DNA from: Tragulus kanchil
Lineage: Eukaryota; Chordata; Mammalia; Artiodactyla; Tragulidae
Length of the DNA: 64,000 nucleotides
Direction: 5' to 3'
Assembly (NCBI GenBank): GCA_022376925.1
Contig: JAIOJX010000005.1
Location: forward strand, 12,552,501-12,616,500
Shown: in pieces, positions 45,408 to 58,014 of the stretch
Layout: each line of letters begins with the position of its first letter
Numbering within the stretch: position 1 is the stretch's first letter
Notes under the pieces: generated by a model
What the model saw: only the letters and a program-made list of their open reading frames with translations
Told to the model about the DNA's origin: nothing
Databases searched by the model: none
Position numbers and translations under genes: made by a program

Positions 45408-47189
45408 CAGAGGGCAGAACAAAATCAGGCCTCTGGTGGTGTCAGAAAAGATGACTGGCTTTAGGGCTTATTCCTTTTCTTGGGGGAGGAGCGTTATATA
45501 TGGAAGGTTGCAAATCATCAAAGAGATTCATGCGACATAAACAGCCTTTTCCCTTCTTGGAAACCTGGGAGCAACGAGGGGCTGCTGCCTTCACTTAAAC
45601 ATGGCTTTCAAAGGATGCTTCTGACAATCATTGTGTTGTGTGCAGTCTTTTCTTCTGCTCCGTTCTTCTGTTGTGTGAGTGAGAGGAATTTACCTGTCTT
45701 TGAGTTTATGCAACAAAATTTGAAAGTGGAGAGTCTGTCCCAGAGGGGAGCAGGGAAACTAGAACTGCAGATGGCCCTGCAACTTGCTGTGAGGATAAAC
45801 CTAATCAACAGCTGCACATTATGTAAATCTGATGCAGTCATCAAGCTTCTTCCTCTCCTGCATCATCTACATTTTGATTTTGGATCAGCACTGTGACTCT
45901 TGCCTTCTGTGAACTGGTGCTCAGCACTGAGATGATGCAGTCTCACCCTCGTTAGGCAGTGTGTCTGTGGAAATACAGGTTGGTATAATAATAATTTCAG
46001 GTGGACACAGCTGTATTGTTAGAACTCCCTAGATTCTTCCATCCAGTCTCTTTCAAAATGACGAACACTTTGTAGCTGTCCCCTTCCAGTACGGTTCACT
46101 TGTGGTCTGGTGGGTGAATGTATAAGAAAGGTGTCAGAGGAAACAAACTGCTCAGAGAGGCTTGTTCCCCCCGCTGTAGTGACTTCCCAGTGACTTCGTG
46201 TTTAATCAAGACTCAGGTCAAGTCTTGATTGCGTAGCAGGAGTCCAGGCTGGGCTAACCCTGTTGTGTTTCTACCAGAACTGACTTAGAACGAAAAAGGA
46301 AAACCTTGCATTTAATTAGGCAGCTTGTAGCTTGTACGGATGAAAACAGGAAAAATGTAGTTTAAGAACCTCTGTGATTGTACTCTGAGTATTAATTCAG
46401 AGTGCCTTGGTATCTGGGGAGCTGGCGGGCAGGCCTTACTACTTAAGCTGGTCGAAGTAGAGGTGGTGTTGACTGTTCATTATTGACAGGCTACACAACA
46501 GTGGTCTGGAGGTTGTTTGGAGCCCACTGTACTTGAAGCTCATCTGGCATTCATTACAATGCAGTTCCTCAACAAGATGAAACCTTATAGCTAATGACAT
46601 AAAATGTTTCCTCCTTATCTAATCAGGAATCTTTCTTGAGCAGCTAGATTAGATGTTATTCAGAATGGATAATATAGGAAATAATTACTCACTGTATTTC
46701 ATTTGTAGAATTAGCCATATGGCCTCTAACTTACATACACAGCTTTGGAGATAAAACTAGTGAAGAGCAGTTTCTGATATTTTTAGCCAATGGCAAACAA
46801 GACTAGGATTTTTTTTTTTAAACTGCATATGACATACGTTATGTGGTTTGGAGTCACTTTATGGTTTTGGTGCATTTGCCCATCTCGCTGTGGAGCTTTT
46901 TTAGGTTGTGGTGTGTGAATGTGGGGGAGGAGAGGCACATAATGAATAACATTCACTCAGAAAACATAGACTGGTGGCACAGGGCAGGGCGATGGGAACC
47001 CTTGTGCCTGTTGTGAGCCATGGAAAATGCTGGAAACTTACAAGATAACTAGATTTCACTTGAGTTTGATTTCTAAATCTTGCCAATTACAGAAAACTCG
47101 GGCCTGTGCCAATCCATACTATATTGAGTTTTAATATCATTGTTATAATCACCTACCTTCTTTTTGTAGGGATAAAGGGCAGTGCCATC
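45408..47189. other. Single-copy repeat-poor non-coding DNA
   Basis: About 1.8 kb without recognised SINE or LINE. The 138-codon plus frame at 45480-45896 has a hydrophobic patch near its middle but no recognised family, no clear promoter and an overlapping minus frame, so it is not called. The AT-rich part 46300-46800 could be conserved non-coding DNA; no comparison was possible. Confidence 0.4.
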
Positions 47190-49302
47190 TTTTACCTTAA
47201 GAGCAAGGAAATCCTAAAAAATGACTCATAATGGTTATTTCTGGATTGTCTACTTGAGGCTGTGCTCACACACGTGTTCAGAATATTAGGTTCAGAACAT
47301 ATTGCATTTCTGCAAAAATACACGTTTACCCAAGAATTAAGTCACTTCAAATGATGTTTGACGAGGAAATATTTAACAGGTTTGAAAATGTTAGTTGGGT
47401 CATAAGACACTTGGTTGTAGCTTATTATTACTTTTGCTTTCTATGTTCCAAGTACTGGAGGCAGTGAAACCAGACTGTTCAACAGCAAGGACTGAGAGCA
47501 CCAGCAGACTTAACTGCTTCATACCTCGTCTGCAGAAGACACATTTCTTTAGCACCTCATGAACGTTCTTTTACAGACTAATTGCTGCGTTCTTCTTTGG
47601 TTCAACGGCTAAGCAAAGTAACAACAGCCAAAATACTTTCCTAGATAGGAGTTAGTCAGTGATAATAGAACATGAGTTAGAGCTCAGGTTTTGTAATTGA
47701 AGCCTTCTTAGTTCTTCAGATTGGTGTCCAGAAGTTGATGGGATGGTGGGAAATCTTCATCCGTCTTGACTGGTGGAATGAAAAACGTGTAAATGTCATG
47801 TCAGATGTACCAAGAAGGATAGGAAATGGCACAGGGATGGCTTGTGGGACCTGAGTTTTCAGGGGACAGTCAGAACAAGGGAAAGGTATGTGTGGGACCT
47901 GCAGTTGTGATCTTAACCTGGTGAAGAACAGATGCTCAGAGAGTACGGGCTATGTGTTCATTATTCTGTGGATAGTTTAGTATTGCTTGCAGTGGCGCAC
48001 CAGACATGTTATCCCTCAGCGTATTTCCTGGTGCCCGAGAGGGTCCAGGGAGATGCTGAGGTGTGCGCTTTGAATAGCATCCTTTTCTTGAGTCCTTGCC
48101 TTTTCCACAGGATGGGATATTAAACAACAGCATCTGCCGTGTAAGGATGGAGTGAGTTTGAATCACACGGAAATGCTTAGATAGTCCCTGGCACATGTTC
48201 AGAGTGTTCAGACACTCTTGTAAACTGAAACCTGGGCAGTATATTTTACCTTAAGAGCAAGGAAATCCTAAAAAATGACTCATAATGGTTATTTCTGGAT
48301 TGTCTACTTGAGGCTGTGCTCACACACGTGTTCAGAATATTAGGTTCAGAACATATTGCATTTCTGCAAAAATACACGTTTACCCAAGAATTAAGTCACT
48401 TCAAATGATGTTTGACGAGGAAATATTTAACAGGTTTGAAAATGTTAGTTGGGTCATAAGACACTTGGTTGTAGCTTATTATTACTTTTGCTTTCTATGT
48501 TCCAAGTACTGGAGGCAGTGAAACCAGACTGTTCAACAGCAAGGACTGAGAGCACCAGCAGACTTAACTGCTTCATACCTCGTCTGCAGAAGACACATTT
48601 CTTTAGCACCTCATGAACGTTCTTTTACAGACTAATTGCTGCGTTCTTCTTTGGTTCAACGGCTAAGCAAAGTAACAACAGCCAAAATACTTTCCTAGAT
48701 AGGAGTTAGTCAGTGATAATAGAACATGAGTTAGAGCTCAGGTTTTGTAATTGAAGCCTTCTTAGTTCTTCAGATTGGTGTCCAGAAGTTGATGGGATGG
48801 TGGGAAATCTTCATCCGTCTTGACTGGTGGAATGAAAAACGTGTAAATGTCATGTCAGATGTACCAAGAAGGATAGGAAATGGCACAGGGATGGCTTGTG
48901 GGACCTGAGTTTTCAGGGGACAGTCAGAACAAGGGAAAGGTATGTGTGGGACCTGCAGTTGTGATCTTAACCTGGTGAAGAACAGATGCTCAGAGAGTAC
49001 GGGCTATGTGTTCATTATTCTGTGGATAGTTTAGTATTGCTTGCAGTGGCGCACCAGACATGTTATCCCTCAGCGTATTTCCTGGTGCCCGAGAGGGTCC
49101 AGGGAGATGCTGAGGTGTGCGCTTTGAATAGCATCCTTTTCTTGAGTCCTTGCCTTTTCCACAGGATGGGATATTAAACAACAGCATCTGCCGTGTAAGG
49201 ATGGAGTGAGTTTGAATCACACGAGAAATGCTTAGATAGTCCCTGGCACATGTTCAGAGTGTTCAGACACTCTTGTAAACTGAAACCTGGGCAGTATATT
49301 TT
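47190..49302. repeat. Duplication 16: direct 1.05-kb tandem pair
   Basis: Copy A is 47190-48243 and copy B 48244-49302, offset 1054 with no spacer. One indel is visible near the end (CACACGGAAATG against CACACGAGAAATG). The junction shares only the few bases TTTTACC/TTTTGCC. No mobile element recognised within it. Confidence 0.95.
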
Positions 49303-49352
49303 GCCAGTGTTCAGGGGGCATCTGCATCACGCCACAGGCTGAACCAGACTTC

Positions 49353-49530
49353 TGTGTGTGTGTCCTTAGTCATGTCCAACTATTTGGGATCCGTGGACAG
49401 TAGCCCACCAGGCTCCTCTGTCCATGGGATTTTCCAGGCAAGAATACTGAGTGGGTTGCCATTCCTTTTTCCTGGGATGGAACCTGCATCACCTGCATTG
49501 GCAGGCTGAATGTTTACCACTGAGCCACCT
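49353..49530 (-). mobile_element. Bov-tA-type ruminant SINE, diverged
   Basis: The plus strand reads GTCCTTAGTCATGTCCAAC, AGTAGCCCACCAGGCTCCTC, TGTCCATGGGATTTTCCAGG, then a decayed B-box complement (GGGATGGAACC) and ACTGAGCCACC. The outermost head sequence is missing, and a (GT)n tail remnant lies at the left. Confidence 0.85.
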
Positions 49531-50838
49531 GCTTATCATTTAGCTCAAAAGATAGCTTTGTACAAGGTATTTGCAACCTCGGAGGTTGGTGGCAGGAGGA
49601 CACTTCAGAATAGAGAAGAACGGATGATTTCCTATTTCCAGATTATGTCCTAAAACAAAGTAAAACTCTCCTCCCCTTGAATTCCAGAATATCAGACATA
49701 ACCGTAATGTAAACAGAACAACATACTTTTAAACCAAAGAGACAAATTCCAAGCTGTTCTGAATTATCTGGTCCATTTGAGATTGGACTATGTACCTTGG
49801 TCGTGGCAGGCTCATTCTAGAAACGCAGGGCAGCTAGCTGGGTTACATGCTAAGGTAGTGAGCACCAGGATTGCCGTTTGCTTTTCCCCACCGCATGGTG
49901 GTTGTAAGTTTTCCAGCAGATTCTTTCTGGCTGTTTCCTTTTCTGCCCCACCCCGGACTCTGACAAGGAGCCTCTTAGATCTGAGTGGGTGGTGGGCTTT
50001 TGCCTGCTCGCCAGGCAGGCAGGCACAGCCTGGGTTTCCAGATGCATTTCTCCTGCCTGCCTTTCTGCATCCATTAGACGTCTCTGAATTGTGTAGGAGT
50101 AGCTGTTGGGTGTTCTTTTGCCTTTCCTTCCTTAGGCTCTGAGGAATGAGCTGGGGTGTGCGTGGGGGTGACTCACTGCGGGCTAGCTCCAGCGCCCGAG
50201 CAGTCCCGTCCCCGCAGCAGCCTTCGTAGAGCTCGACGGCCTGCCAAGGGCCCGGCCCGGGGAAGGTTTCCCGCACCCTGCCTTTCTTCCTCTGTGCCTT
50301 TTCCTTGGGGTCATGCTTTGTCCTGCACTGTAGAGCTCAGAGTGACTTCACGTGTGGTAGTAGCCTCTCGCCACCTGTGAACAGCTGAAGCGTGCCCAGT
50401 CTGTATTATATGCACCGTCCATGTGACATACACCCGGATTTCTAAGGCTTAGTAATATGAAAATAAAGGTAAATCATTTGTTCTTTTTTTCAAATTTTCA
50501 AAAGTTTTACACACATGATTTCATCCAGTCCCATCAACACCCTTTGGCCGTGCGCCCGCGTGCACCCCCACCCCCTCCCCACAGGCAGCTATTTGTTCTC
50601 TAGATCTTAAGTCACTTGATTTTTTTTAATATCAAATACCTGTTTAAATGATAATATTTTGGACATATTTGAAATAATTTTAAAGCCTCCTCTGTTGAGC
50701 ACTTTTGACATGATGATTTGACAGCTTATACTGTGTGGCTCATGTTGTATTTCGGTACAGACAGCACTGGTGTGCAGGAACCCTGGGGCGCACCCGTGTC
50801 ATTGTGCCCTGAGTCAAGTGGAGCATACACTGAGCTAT
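49531..50838. other. Single-copy non-coding DNA
   Basis: No confident element. Overlapping frames on opposite strands at 49777-50276 span a GC-rich patch (50155-50280) with several CpGs; no conserved domain is recognisable. A C-rich tract lies at 50555-50585. Confidence 0.4.
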
Positions 50839-51193
50839 CGTTAGCTGGCAGTAAAATTCACCTATTTTAATACTCAGTTTTGCAAAGTTTGATAACTACA
50901 CTGAGTCAAGTAACTCTTCCAAGCAGGTGCCCCTCTCTCCGAACACTGAGTTCTTTTCTGGATTTGTTACGACTTTTCTGTTCTGGAATGTCTTGGGCAG
51001 AACCACACAGCATATAGCCTTTGAGTCTAGTATCTTCATGTATTGGAGATTCATCCACGTTATTCAGATTAGAAGTTCGTTTGTGTTTTTTTGCCGAGTG
51101 GTGGTCTGTGGTTGGCTGTACCAGTTTGTTCGTTAGAGGTGGACGTTTGGTTGGCGCACGACAACCACAGACTGAGAATTGTGAGTGGAACTG

Positions 51194-51215
51194 ACACACA
51201 CACACACACACACAC
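51194..51215. repeat. (CA)n microsatellite
   Basis: Eleven CA-type units inside the L1M fragment. Confidence 0.9.
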
Positions 51216-51243
51216 GCATTTTTGTGAGGTTATAGTGTTTATT

Positions 51244-51371
51244 GCTAGGTATTTACTGCTATTTAAGAAAATGCCAGCCTTTTCCAGAGTGACTGTATCT
51301 TATTTGCTAGGTAGTCACTGCTATTTATGTATAAGAAAATGCCAGTCTTTTCCAGAGTGACTGTATTCTTT
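51244..51371. repeat. 62-66-bp imperfect tandem duplication in L1M
   Basis: GCTAGGTATTTACTGCTATT begins at 51244 and a diverged copy, GCTAGGTAGTCACTGCTATT, at 51306. Both continue through AAGAAAATGCCAG and TTTTCCAGAGTGACTGTAT. Several substitutions and a 5-base insertion separate the copies, so this looks like an old real duplication, unlike the near-identical 1.1-kb pairs. Confidence 0.88.
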
Positions 51372-51665
51372 TTGCATTCCACAAGCAGTGTATAAGGGTT
51401 CAGTTTGGGCCCTGCAGGGTTCATTTGTACTTGGTCTTGTCAGCTTTGCGTCTCTGACCATTTTAATAGATAGGCACTAGAATCTTACCATGGTTTTATT
51501 CTGCATTTCCCTAGTGACTCATAAATGTTTTGCATCTCTTCATGTGTGTGTTTGCTCATTTAAAGTTGAGTTGTTTTCTTATTATCAAGTATTGAGAAAA
51601 TTTTAAAATACGTTGTGGATATGGATCCTGTGGTTAAGTGTGTTTTGTCCTTTTTCTGTGTGAAT

Positions 51666-52000
51666 TTGCTGAAGGCTGCTGTAAGAAAGTGCCCCACACT
51701 GAGTGGCTTAAATTCTAAAAGTTCTCTCACAGCTCTGGAGGCCAGGAGGCTGAGATCAGGCTGGCTTCTTCTGCGGGCTTCCTCCTGGTTCCTGGTCGCC
51801 TCTCCCGTATCTTCGCATCTTCTCCTCTGCACACGTCCAGACTTCCTCTGTTTATAAAAGGACACCGGGCCAGGTGGAGTGGGCCCCACCCTAGTGACCT
51901 CATTTTAACTCAGTCACCTCTGTGAATACTGTCTCACAAAGGCAGTCACATTCTGAGGTACAGACCTAAGGTTACGTTTGGGCAGGGGCCACAGCTCACG
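51666..52000. mobile_element. Ancient interspersed repeat, family unassigned
   Basis: GCCCCACACTGAGTGGCTTA, CTCACAGCTCTGGAGGCCAG, CCACCCTAGTGACCTCATTT and GGCAGTCACATTCTGAGGTA recur together in a well-known mammalian interspersed repeat, but I cannot name the family safely from memory. It is duplicated at 52740-53074. Confidence 0.55.
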
Positions 52001-52739
52001 CCAAGTGACATTTTTTAACGTGCATTGTCATCCGTAGAACAGAACCATTGTTATTTCAGTGAAGCTCAATTTACCTTGACCAGTTCCTCCTCTTTGTATT
52101 CTAAGATCTCATGGCAAGGATTATCTCCTGTGTTTCCTCTAGTAGTTCAATCATGTTTTTTACATTTGGGCTCTGACCACTTGTGAAGTTTTGTTTGGTG
52201 CAAAGGGTGAGTCAAAGGATTTTGTTGTTGTTGTTAAAAACGAGTCTCCTTTAATTTTTGGTTGAAAACTCCAGGCCCTTTGGCAAACTAATTCATGCTC
52301 TTGCCAGAGCATTTCAACAGCACAGAAGGAAATAAAGTTACAAACTCTCCACCTTGTCCAATCTCTTTTCCTAGAGGAAATTCTTTCAGAGTTTTCCTCT
52401 GTATTTGTATAATTTCATCTTCCTCCTCCTCCAATTTTGAAACTTGATTTTTTTCACTTAATCACAGAAGGCCCCGGAGTCTGTTGGTTACTTTCTCAGA
52501 GGCTGAGAGGGAAGGCGAGAAGGGCTGCTGGCTGGTGCTATTGGGGTCGCCCGTGTTTCACATGGTTTTATTCTGCATTTCCCTATTTTGACTCATAAAT
52601 GTTTTGCATCTCTTCATGTGTGTGTTTGCTCATTTAAAGTTGAGTTGTTTTCTTATTATCAAGTATTGAGAAAATTTTAAAATACGTTGTGGATATGGAT
52701 CCTGTGGTTAAGTGTGTTTTGTCCTTTTTCTGTGTGAAT

Positions 52740-53074
52740 TTGCTGAAGGCTGCTGTAAGAAAGTGCCCCACACTGAGTGGCTTAAATTCTAAAAGTTCTC
52801 TCACAGCTCTGGAGGCCAGGAGGCTGAGATCAGGCTGGCTTCTTCTGCGGGCTTCCTCCTGGTTCCTGGTCGCCTCTCCCGTATCTTCGCATCTTCTCCT
52901 CTGCACACGTCCAGACTTCCTCTGTTTATAAAAGGACACCGGGCCAGGTGGAGTGGGCCCCACCCTAGTGACCTCATTTTAACTCAGTCACCTCTGTGAA
53001 TACTGTCTCACAAAGGCAGTCACATTCTGAGGTACAGACCTAAGGTTACGTTTGGGCAGGGGCCACAGCTCACG
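52740..53074. mobile_element. Ancient interspersed repeat (copy B)
   Basis: Duplicate of 51666-52000 through duplication 17. Confidence 0.52.
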
Positions 53075-53689
53075 CCAAGTGACATTTTTTAACGTGCATT
53101 GTCATCCGTAGAACAGAACCATTGTTATTTCAGTGAAGCTCAATTTACCTTGACCAGTTCCTCCTCTTTGTATTCTAAGATCTCATGGCAAGGATTATCT
53201 CCTGTGTTTCCTCTAGTAGTTCAATCATGTTTTTTACATTTGGGCTCTGACCACTTGTGAAGTTTTGTTTGGTGCAAAGGGTGAGTCAAAGGATTTTGTT
53301 GTTGTTTTTAAAAAACGAGTCTCCTTTAATTTTTGGTTGAAAACTCCAGGCCCTTTGGCAAACTAATTCATGCTCTTGCCAGAGCATTTCAACAGCACAG
53401 AAGGAAATAAAGTTACAAACTCTCCACCTTGTCCAATCTCTTTTCCTAGAGGAAATTCTTTCAGAGTTTTCCTCTGTATTTGTATAATTTCATCTTCCTC
53501 CTCCTCCAATTTTGAAACTTGATTTTTTTCACTTAATCACAGAAGGCCCCGGAGTCTGTTGGTTACTTTCTCAGAGGCTGAGAGGGAAGGCGAGAAGGGC
53601 TGCTGGCTGGTGCTATTGGGGTCGCCCGTGTTTCACACTGAAATCCCTGTTGTGAGTCTGTAAGGAGAGGAGCTTGTGTGCCGTGAGTT

Positions 53690-53910
53690 CAGGGCAGTCG
53701 CTCGGTCGCGTCCAGCTCTTTGCGACCCGTGGGCTGGGGCACGCCAGGCGTCCCCGTCCTCCCTGTCACCTGGAGCTTCCGCAGACTCCTGTCCGTTGAG
53801 TCAGCGGTGCCGCCCCACCGTCTCACCCTTTGTCGTCCCCTTCTGCTGCTGTCTTCTGTTTTCCCCAGCATGAAGCTCTTTTCCAGTAAGTTGTCTTTTC
53901 GCATCAGGTG
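53690..53910 (-). mobile_element. Bov-A/BovB-3'-derived SINE
   Basis: The plus strand reads CAGTCGCTCGGTCGCGTCCA, CTCTTTGCGACCCGTGGGCT, GCAGACTCCTGTCCGTTGAG, GTCTCACCCTTTGTCGTCCC and TTCCAGTAAGTTGTCTTTTCGCATCAGGTG in order, the reverse complement of the BovB-derived tail. The many retained CpGs suggest a younger copy than 13581-13828. Confidence 0.87.
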
Positions 53911-53949
53911 TCAAATGGAGACTTCATATACTGGGCATGACTCAAGGCT

Positions 53950-54020
53950 CATCTCCCCCCGCCCGCCCCCCCCAAAAACAGCTTAATCATACTCGCTCCC
54001 TGCCCCCCCCCCCCCCTTAA
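53950..54020. repeat. C-rich tracts
   Basis: Two C-rich runs (53957-53975 and about 54002-54018) in an otherwise ordinary stretch. Such runs are prone to length error. Confidence 0.8.
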
Positions 54021-55335
54021 CTGCCAGGCTTCCCGTTTTCAGTCCTTCAACATCCACACAGATCTGTTTGTGTAAATCTGTGTTTTTGAGTAAATGGGTC
54101 CATAGACTAGATGCTACCTGGGGGAGTCGTGGGGTGTCCTCCACAGCCAGTCCCTTCTGGGCTCTGGCCCTCTGGCCCTTTCATCCTGAGAAGTTAACTG
54201 TTCCCTGTTTACCCAACAGCCCCTTCCCACCTTTTACTTCCTCTTCAAACAACGTTGTTCTTCCTCTCCGCCCCCGGCCACCCGGAAAACTTTAGAATCC
54301 ATACCTTGTACCTGAGCACAGTGTTTTTTTAAATCTTGACTTTTTCTGTGCACCACAGAGTTTAGAATGACACCCAGTAGTCGTGTCCACTAATATACAG
54401 CTCAAACATGTTTTCATGAAACTTAGCCTTATGTTCATTACCATCTGTGAATGTATTCAGGTTTTTTTTTTTTTTCTATTTAATTTGAAAGAGAAATGTT
54501 TGTCAGGAGACCCTACGTATTGATTTCCTGTTAGGGATCAACAGTCTAGATGTGTTGGCTGTTCACTGCTTGTCTTGGGCTGACGTGCGTGAAAGTGGCG
54601 TCAGTTTCTGCTGCAACGAGGCCCCCCTTGCTGTGGCGGGGGTGGGGGCGGGGAGGTCCTGGGGAACCCGGTGCCCTTTCCTGACGGCTCTGTGCCTGGT
54701 TTCACTTGACGGTGAAGAGGAGCAGGAGGTCTTTGCTGTGCCTGGTCACGAGGGGAGCGCCTGCCTATTGTTCCAGACTTTCCCCTCCATCTCAGGGGGT
54801 CTCAGTGGCATCTAGGGATCTGGGGTTCTCCCAGCCCCTTCTTGGGGAATTTGCAAGGTAAAAACACATTGCTTTCCTTTTTCACTCTGTTTCTCTCAGG
54901 TGTGCAGTGGGGCTTTCCAAGACACTGCATGAGGCGAGGTAACACAGGGGATCAAATCCTTTTATGAGAATCCAGGTGACTTCGATTACATCAGACACTG
55001 CAACACAGTGCTACATTTTTCAGTAAAATATTTTGGAAAGGAAAACTTTCATAGGAATGTTATTTATGTTAATGTGTAGTGGTTTACGTTCTAGGTGAAT
55101 TAGTATATATTCAGATTTTTTTCTCAGTTTTATTTTGGGCATCAATATTTAAATGTCTGTAGCCCATATGAGAAGCAGCTCTCTGGGTCCTCATTAAGTT
55201 TTTGGAGTTCTAGGAGAACCTGAAACGCAGCAGTGTGAGAATTTTGCTGCTCTACCCGTAGGCTGTGTGGTGTAAGACCGTTTTTTCTAAAGTAGCCAGC
55301 GGCAACGGCGACCCCCCACTCCTCTTCTTGAAGAG
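54021..55335. other. Single-copy non-coding DNA
   Basis: No confident repeat or gene; includes a T run near 54462-54474 and a GC-rich patch at about 54590-54680 with short plus-strand frames of no recognised identity. Confidence 0.4.
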
Positions 55336-55339
55336 CATT

Positions 55340-55530
55340 TGATTATAGGAAACTGCCAACCTATGCAAAAGTAGTGTACATCATCTAATGTACCTCCGCG
55401 CACCCATCTCCTGGCTCCAACATGCCCAGCGTGGAGTCAGTGTGGTTTTGTTTATAATGTCTGCTTCCACCCCTTGGATTGTGGTAAAAGCAGATTTCAG
55501 ACAGATCATTTAATATGTAAACATTCCATT
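55340..55530. mobile_element. Possible L1M fragment
   Basis: AACCTATGCAAAAGTAGTGTAC, CGCACCCATCTCCTGGCTCC and GATTTCAGACAGATCATTTAA resemble, in the same order and orientation, the L1M-type sequence at 13330-13578. Weak similarity. Confidence 0.35.
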
Positions 55531-55779
55531 ATTCAACTTAAAAAAGATGAGGATTCTGTCTCCAGAAGGCACAGCCGGGATACTGATCATATAGATAATA
55601 GTTTTTAATATGAAACAACTAGTCAGTGCTCAGATTTCCTTTACTGTGTGTCTCTTTTGCCCCTGTAATTCGTTGAGTAACGGGGTCCTTTGTCCTCTGG
55701 GGTGCAGCTTGTGGCTGTGTGAGTGTGTGTGTGCGCGTGTGCGTGGTCTCATCTCCCAGCAGCCTTTGGGAGAGATCTA

Positions 55780-58014
55780 ATGGGGTGGACAGGGATTCGC
55801 TGTGAGCAGCGACCTGGCTGTGGGTTTGTTCCCACCTCATCTTCCCTTCTGGCCCGTCTGCACCTCCCTCAGCTGCACTTTTTTTGGGGTGTGTATCTAC
55901 GATAAGTATAGTGTTCCTTGGTACCTGAGCACTTCTGTGAGATCCTTACCTCCCGGGGTCTGTGAGTGCTGACACCTGTGGGTGTGTTGTGTGACTGAGA
56001 GCAGACCCTGACGTCCTGGTTCCCCACCTGGGGTCCTGGGTGGGGAGTGGGAGCGAGGCTGAGGCCAGCAGCTGCCACTCCCGTCCTGATGCTGCTCGAC
56101 CTGCCGAGGCCGCGCTGGGCAGAGGGGAGGGTCCAGCCCGTGAGGTCCCTGGGAGAATCTGGTAGAAACAGCCCCTTAGGGTGGTAGAAATTTGGTTCAA
56201 GGGCAGTTTTTACAGAAATGAGAGTCATGCACTTGGAGATGCACAGGGCCTGTGAGAGGCTTCTTGCCTCTCAGGTTTTATGTTCTTACCCTTCAGGACT
56301 CAGGGTCGTCCCCTTGGCAGAGCCGTCTCCGTTCCCCTGAGTAGCTGTGGCCTCCACACTGGCGTTTCTGTCTCCACGCGGGTCCCACAGGCTCTTCCTG
56401 TGTCCCTTGGTGCCTTTCCCGCTCGAGCTGCCCCGGCCCCTATGGCTCCGTCCTGTGAGTGGCTTGCTGGGGAATATTTGTTGACCACAGGCCTGTCTGC
56501 TCAGTAAATGTTGGCGGAACAAAAGACTCACCCCAAGTGAGAGTTCACGCAGGGAAAATTCCAGGAGGTGTGAGGCTTAAGGGTCGGTCTCCTGCAACAC
56601 CCCGAGGAGGGCCCTGCCACATGATGCGGGTCCCCCAGTAGGTTCTGACAAGAAGGTTCCGGAACTGTGCAGTGTTCCGGGGTCATTGTTTGTCTTTGCA
56701 GGGATGACATGGCCGTACATGCGCTGTGCTTGGTGAATAGCTACAGTCCACTGAAGGCTCACTCCTGTTGTTACAGAAGGTGGGGTGGAAGCCTGAGGCC
56801 GCTCATCCAAGTTGTCGAATGCTGTATCAGTGCCACCCCAAAGCCAGAATGGTGAGAACATGGCACCCAGTCATAACGAGACTGTGCTCTGTGACCATCT
56901 GGGGTGGACAGGGATTCGCTGTGAGCAGCGACCTGGCTGTGGGTTTGTTCCCACCTCATCTTCCCTTCTGGCCCGTCTGCACCTCCCTCAGCTGCACTTT
57001 TTTTGGGGTGTGTATCTACGATAAGTATAGTGTTCCTTGGTACCTGAGCACTTCTGTGAGATCCTTACCTCCCGGGGTCTGTGAGTGCTGACACCTGTGG
57101 GTGTGTTGTGTGACTGAGAGCAGACCCTGACGTCCTGGTTCCCCACCTGGGGTCCTGGGTGGGGAGTGGGAGCGAGGCTGAGGCCAGCAGCTGCCACTCC
57201 CGTCCTGATGCTGCTCGACCTGCCGAGGCCGCGCTGGGCAGAGGGGAGGGTCCAGCCCGTGAGGTCCCTGGGAGAATCTGGTAGAAACAGCCCCTTAGGG
57301 TGGTAGAAATTTGGTTCAAGGGCAGTTTTTACAGAAATGAGAGTCATGCACTTGGAGATGCACAGGGCCTGTGAGAGGCTTCTTGCCTCTCAGGTTTTAT
57401 GTTCTTACCCTTCAGGACTCAGGGTCGTCCCCTTGGCAGAGCCGTCTCCGTTCCCCTGAGTAGCTGTGGCCTCCACACTGGCGTTTCTGTCTCCACGCGG
57501 GTCCCACAGGCTCTTCCTGTGTCCCTTGGTGCCTTTCCCGCTCGAGCTGCCCCGGCCCCTATGGCTCCGTCCTGTGAGTGGCTTGCTGGGGAATATTTGT
57601 TGACCACAGGCCTGTCTGCTCAGTAAATGTTGGCGGAACAAAAGACTCACCCCAAGTGAGAGTTCACGCAGGGAAAATTCCAGGAGGTGTGAGGCTTAAG
57701 GGTCGGTCTCCTGCAACACCCCGAGGAGGGCCCTGCCACATGATGCGGGTCCCCCAGTAGGTTCTGACAAGAAGGTTCCGGAACTGTGCAGTGTTCCGGG
57801 GTCATTGTTTGTCTTTGCAGGGATGACATGGCCGTACATGCGCTGTGCTTGGTGAATAGCTACAGTCCACTGAAGGCTCACTCCTGTTGTTACAGAAGGT
57901 GGGGTGGAAGCCTGAGGCCGCTCATCCAAGTTGTCGAATGCTGTATCAGTGCCACCCCAAAGCCAGAATGGTGAGAACATGGCACCCAGTCATAACGAGA
58001 CTGTGCTCTGTGAC
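55780..58014. repeat. Duplication 18: direct 1.12-kb tandem pair
   Basis: Copy A is 55780-56895 and copy B 56900-58014, constant offset 1119. Chance frames on both strands translate identically between copies. The unit is GC-rich and shows no recognised mobile element. The end of the unit is used again by duplication 19. Confidence 0.95.

Larger units (their letters stand above)
50840..51600 (-). mobile_element. L1M LINE fragment
   Basis: The plus strand follows the reverse complement of old L1: GTAAAATTCACCTATTTTAA, GTTTTGCAAAGTTTGATAAC, TTCTGGAATGTCTTGGGC, GAGATTCATCCACGTTATTC, CTGCATTTCCCTAGTGACTC and GTTGAGTTGTTTTCTTATTA. A (CA)n run and a 62-66-base tandem repeat have expanded inside it. 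Its right end is copied by duplication 17. Confidence 0.68.
51489..53637. repeat. Duplication 17: direct ~1.07-kb tandem pair
   Basis: Copy A is 51489-52560 and copy B 52561-53637, offset 1072 then 1074 where TAGTGACTC in A reads TATTTTGACTC in B. A second small difference is GTTGTTGTTGTTAAAAAC against GTTGTTGTTTTTAAAAAAC. No spacer at the junction. Confidence 0.94.

Noticed and set aside
45480..45896. 138-codon plus-strand open frame with a hydrophobic stretch
   Set aside because: No recognised family, an overlapping minus frame at 45608-45844, and no promoter or splice context; length is within chance expectation for 64 kb.
50155..50280. GC-rich coding exon or promoter on either strand
   Set aside because: Overlapping frames on opposite strands with no recognisable domain; composition alone is insufficient.
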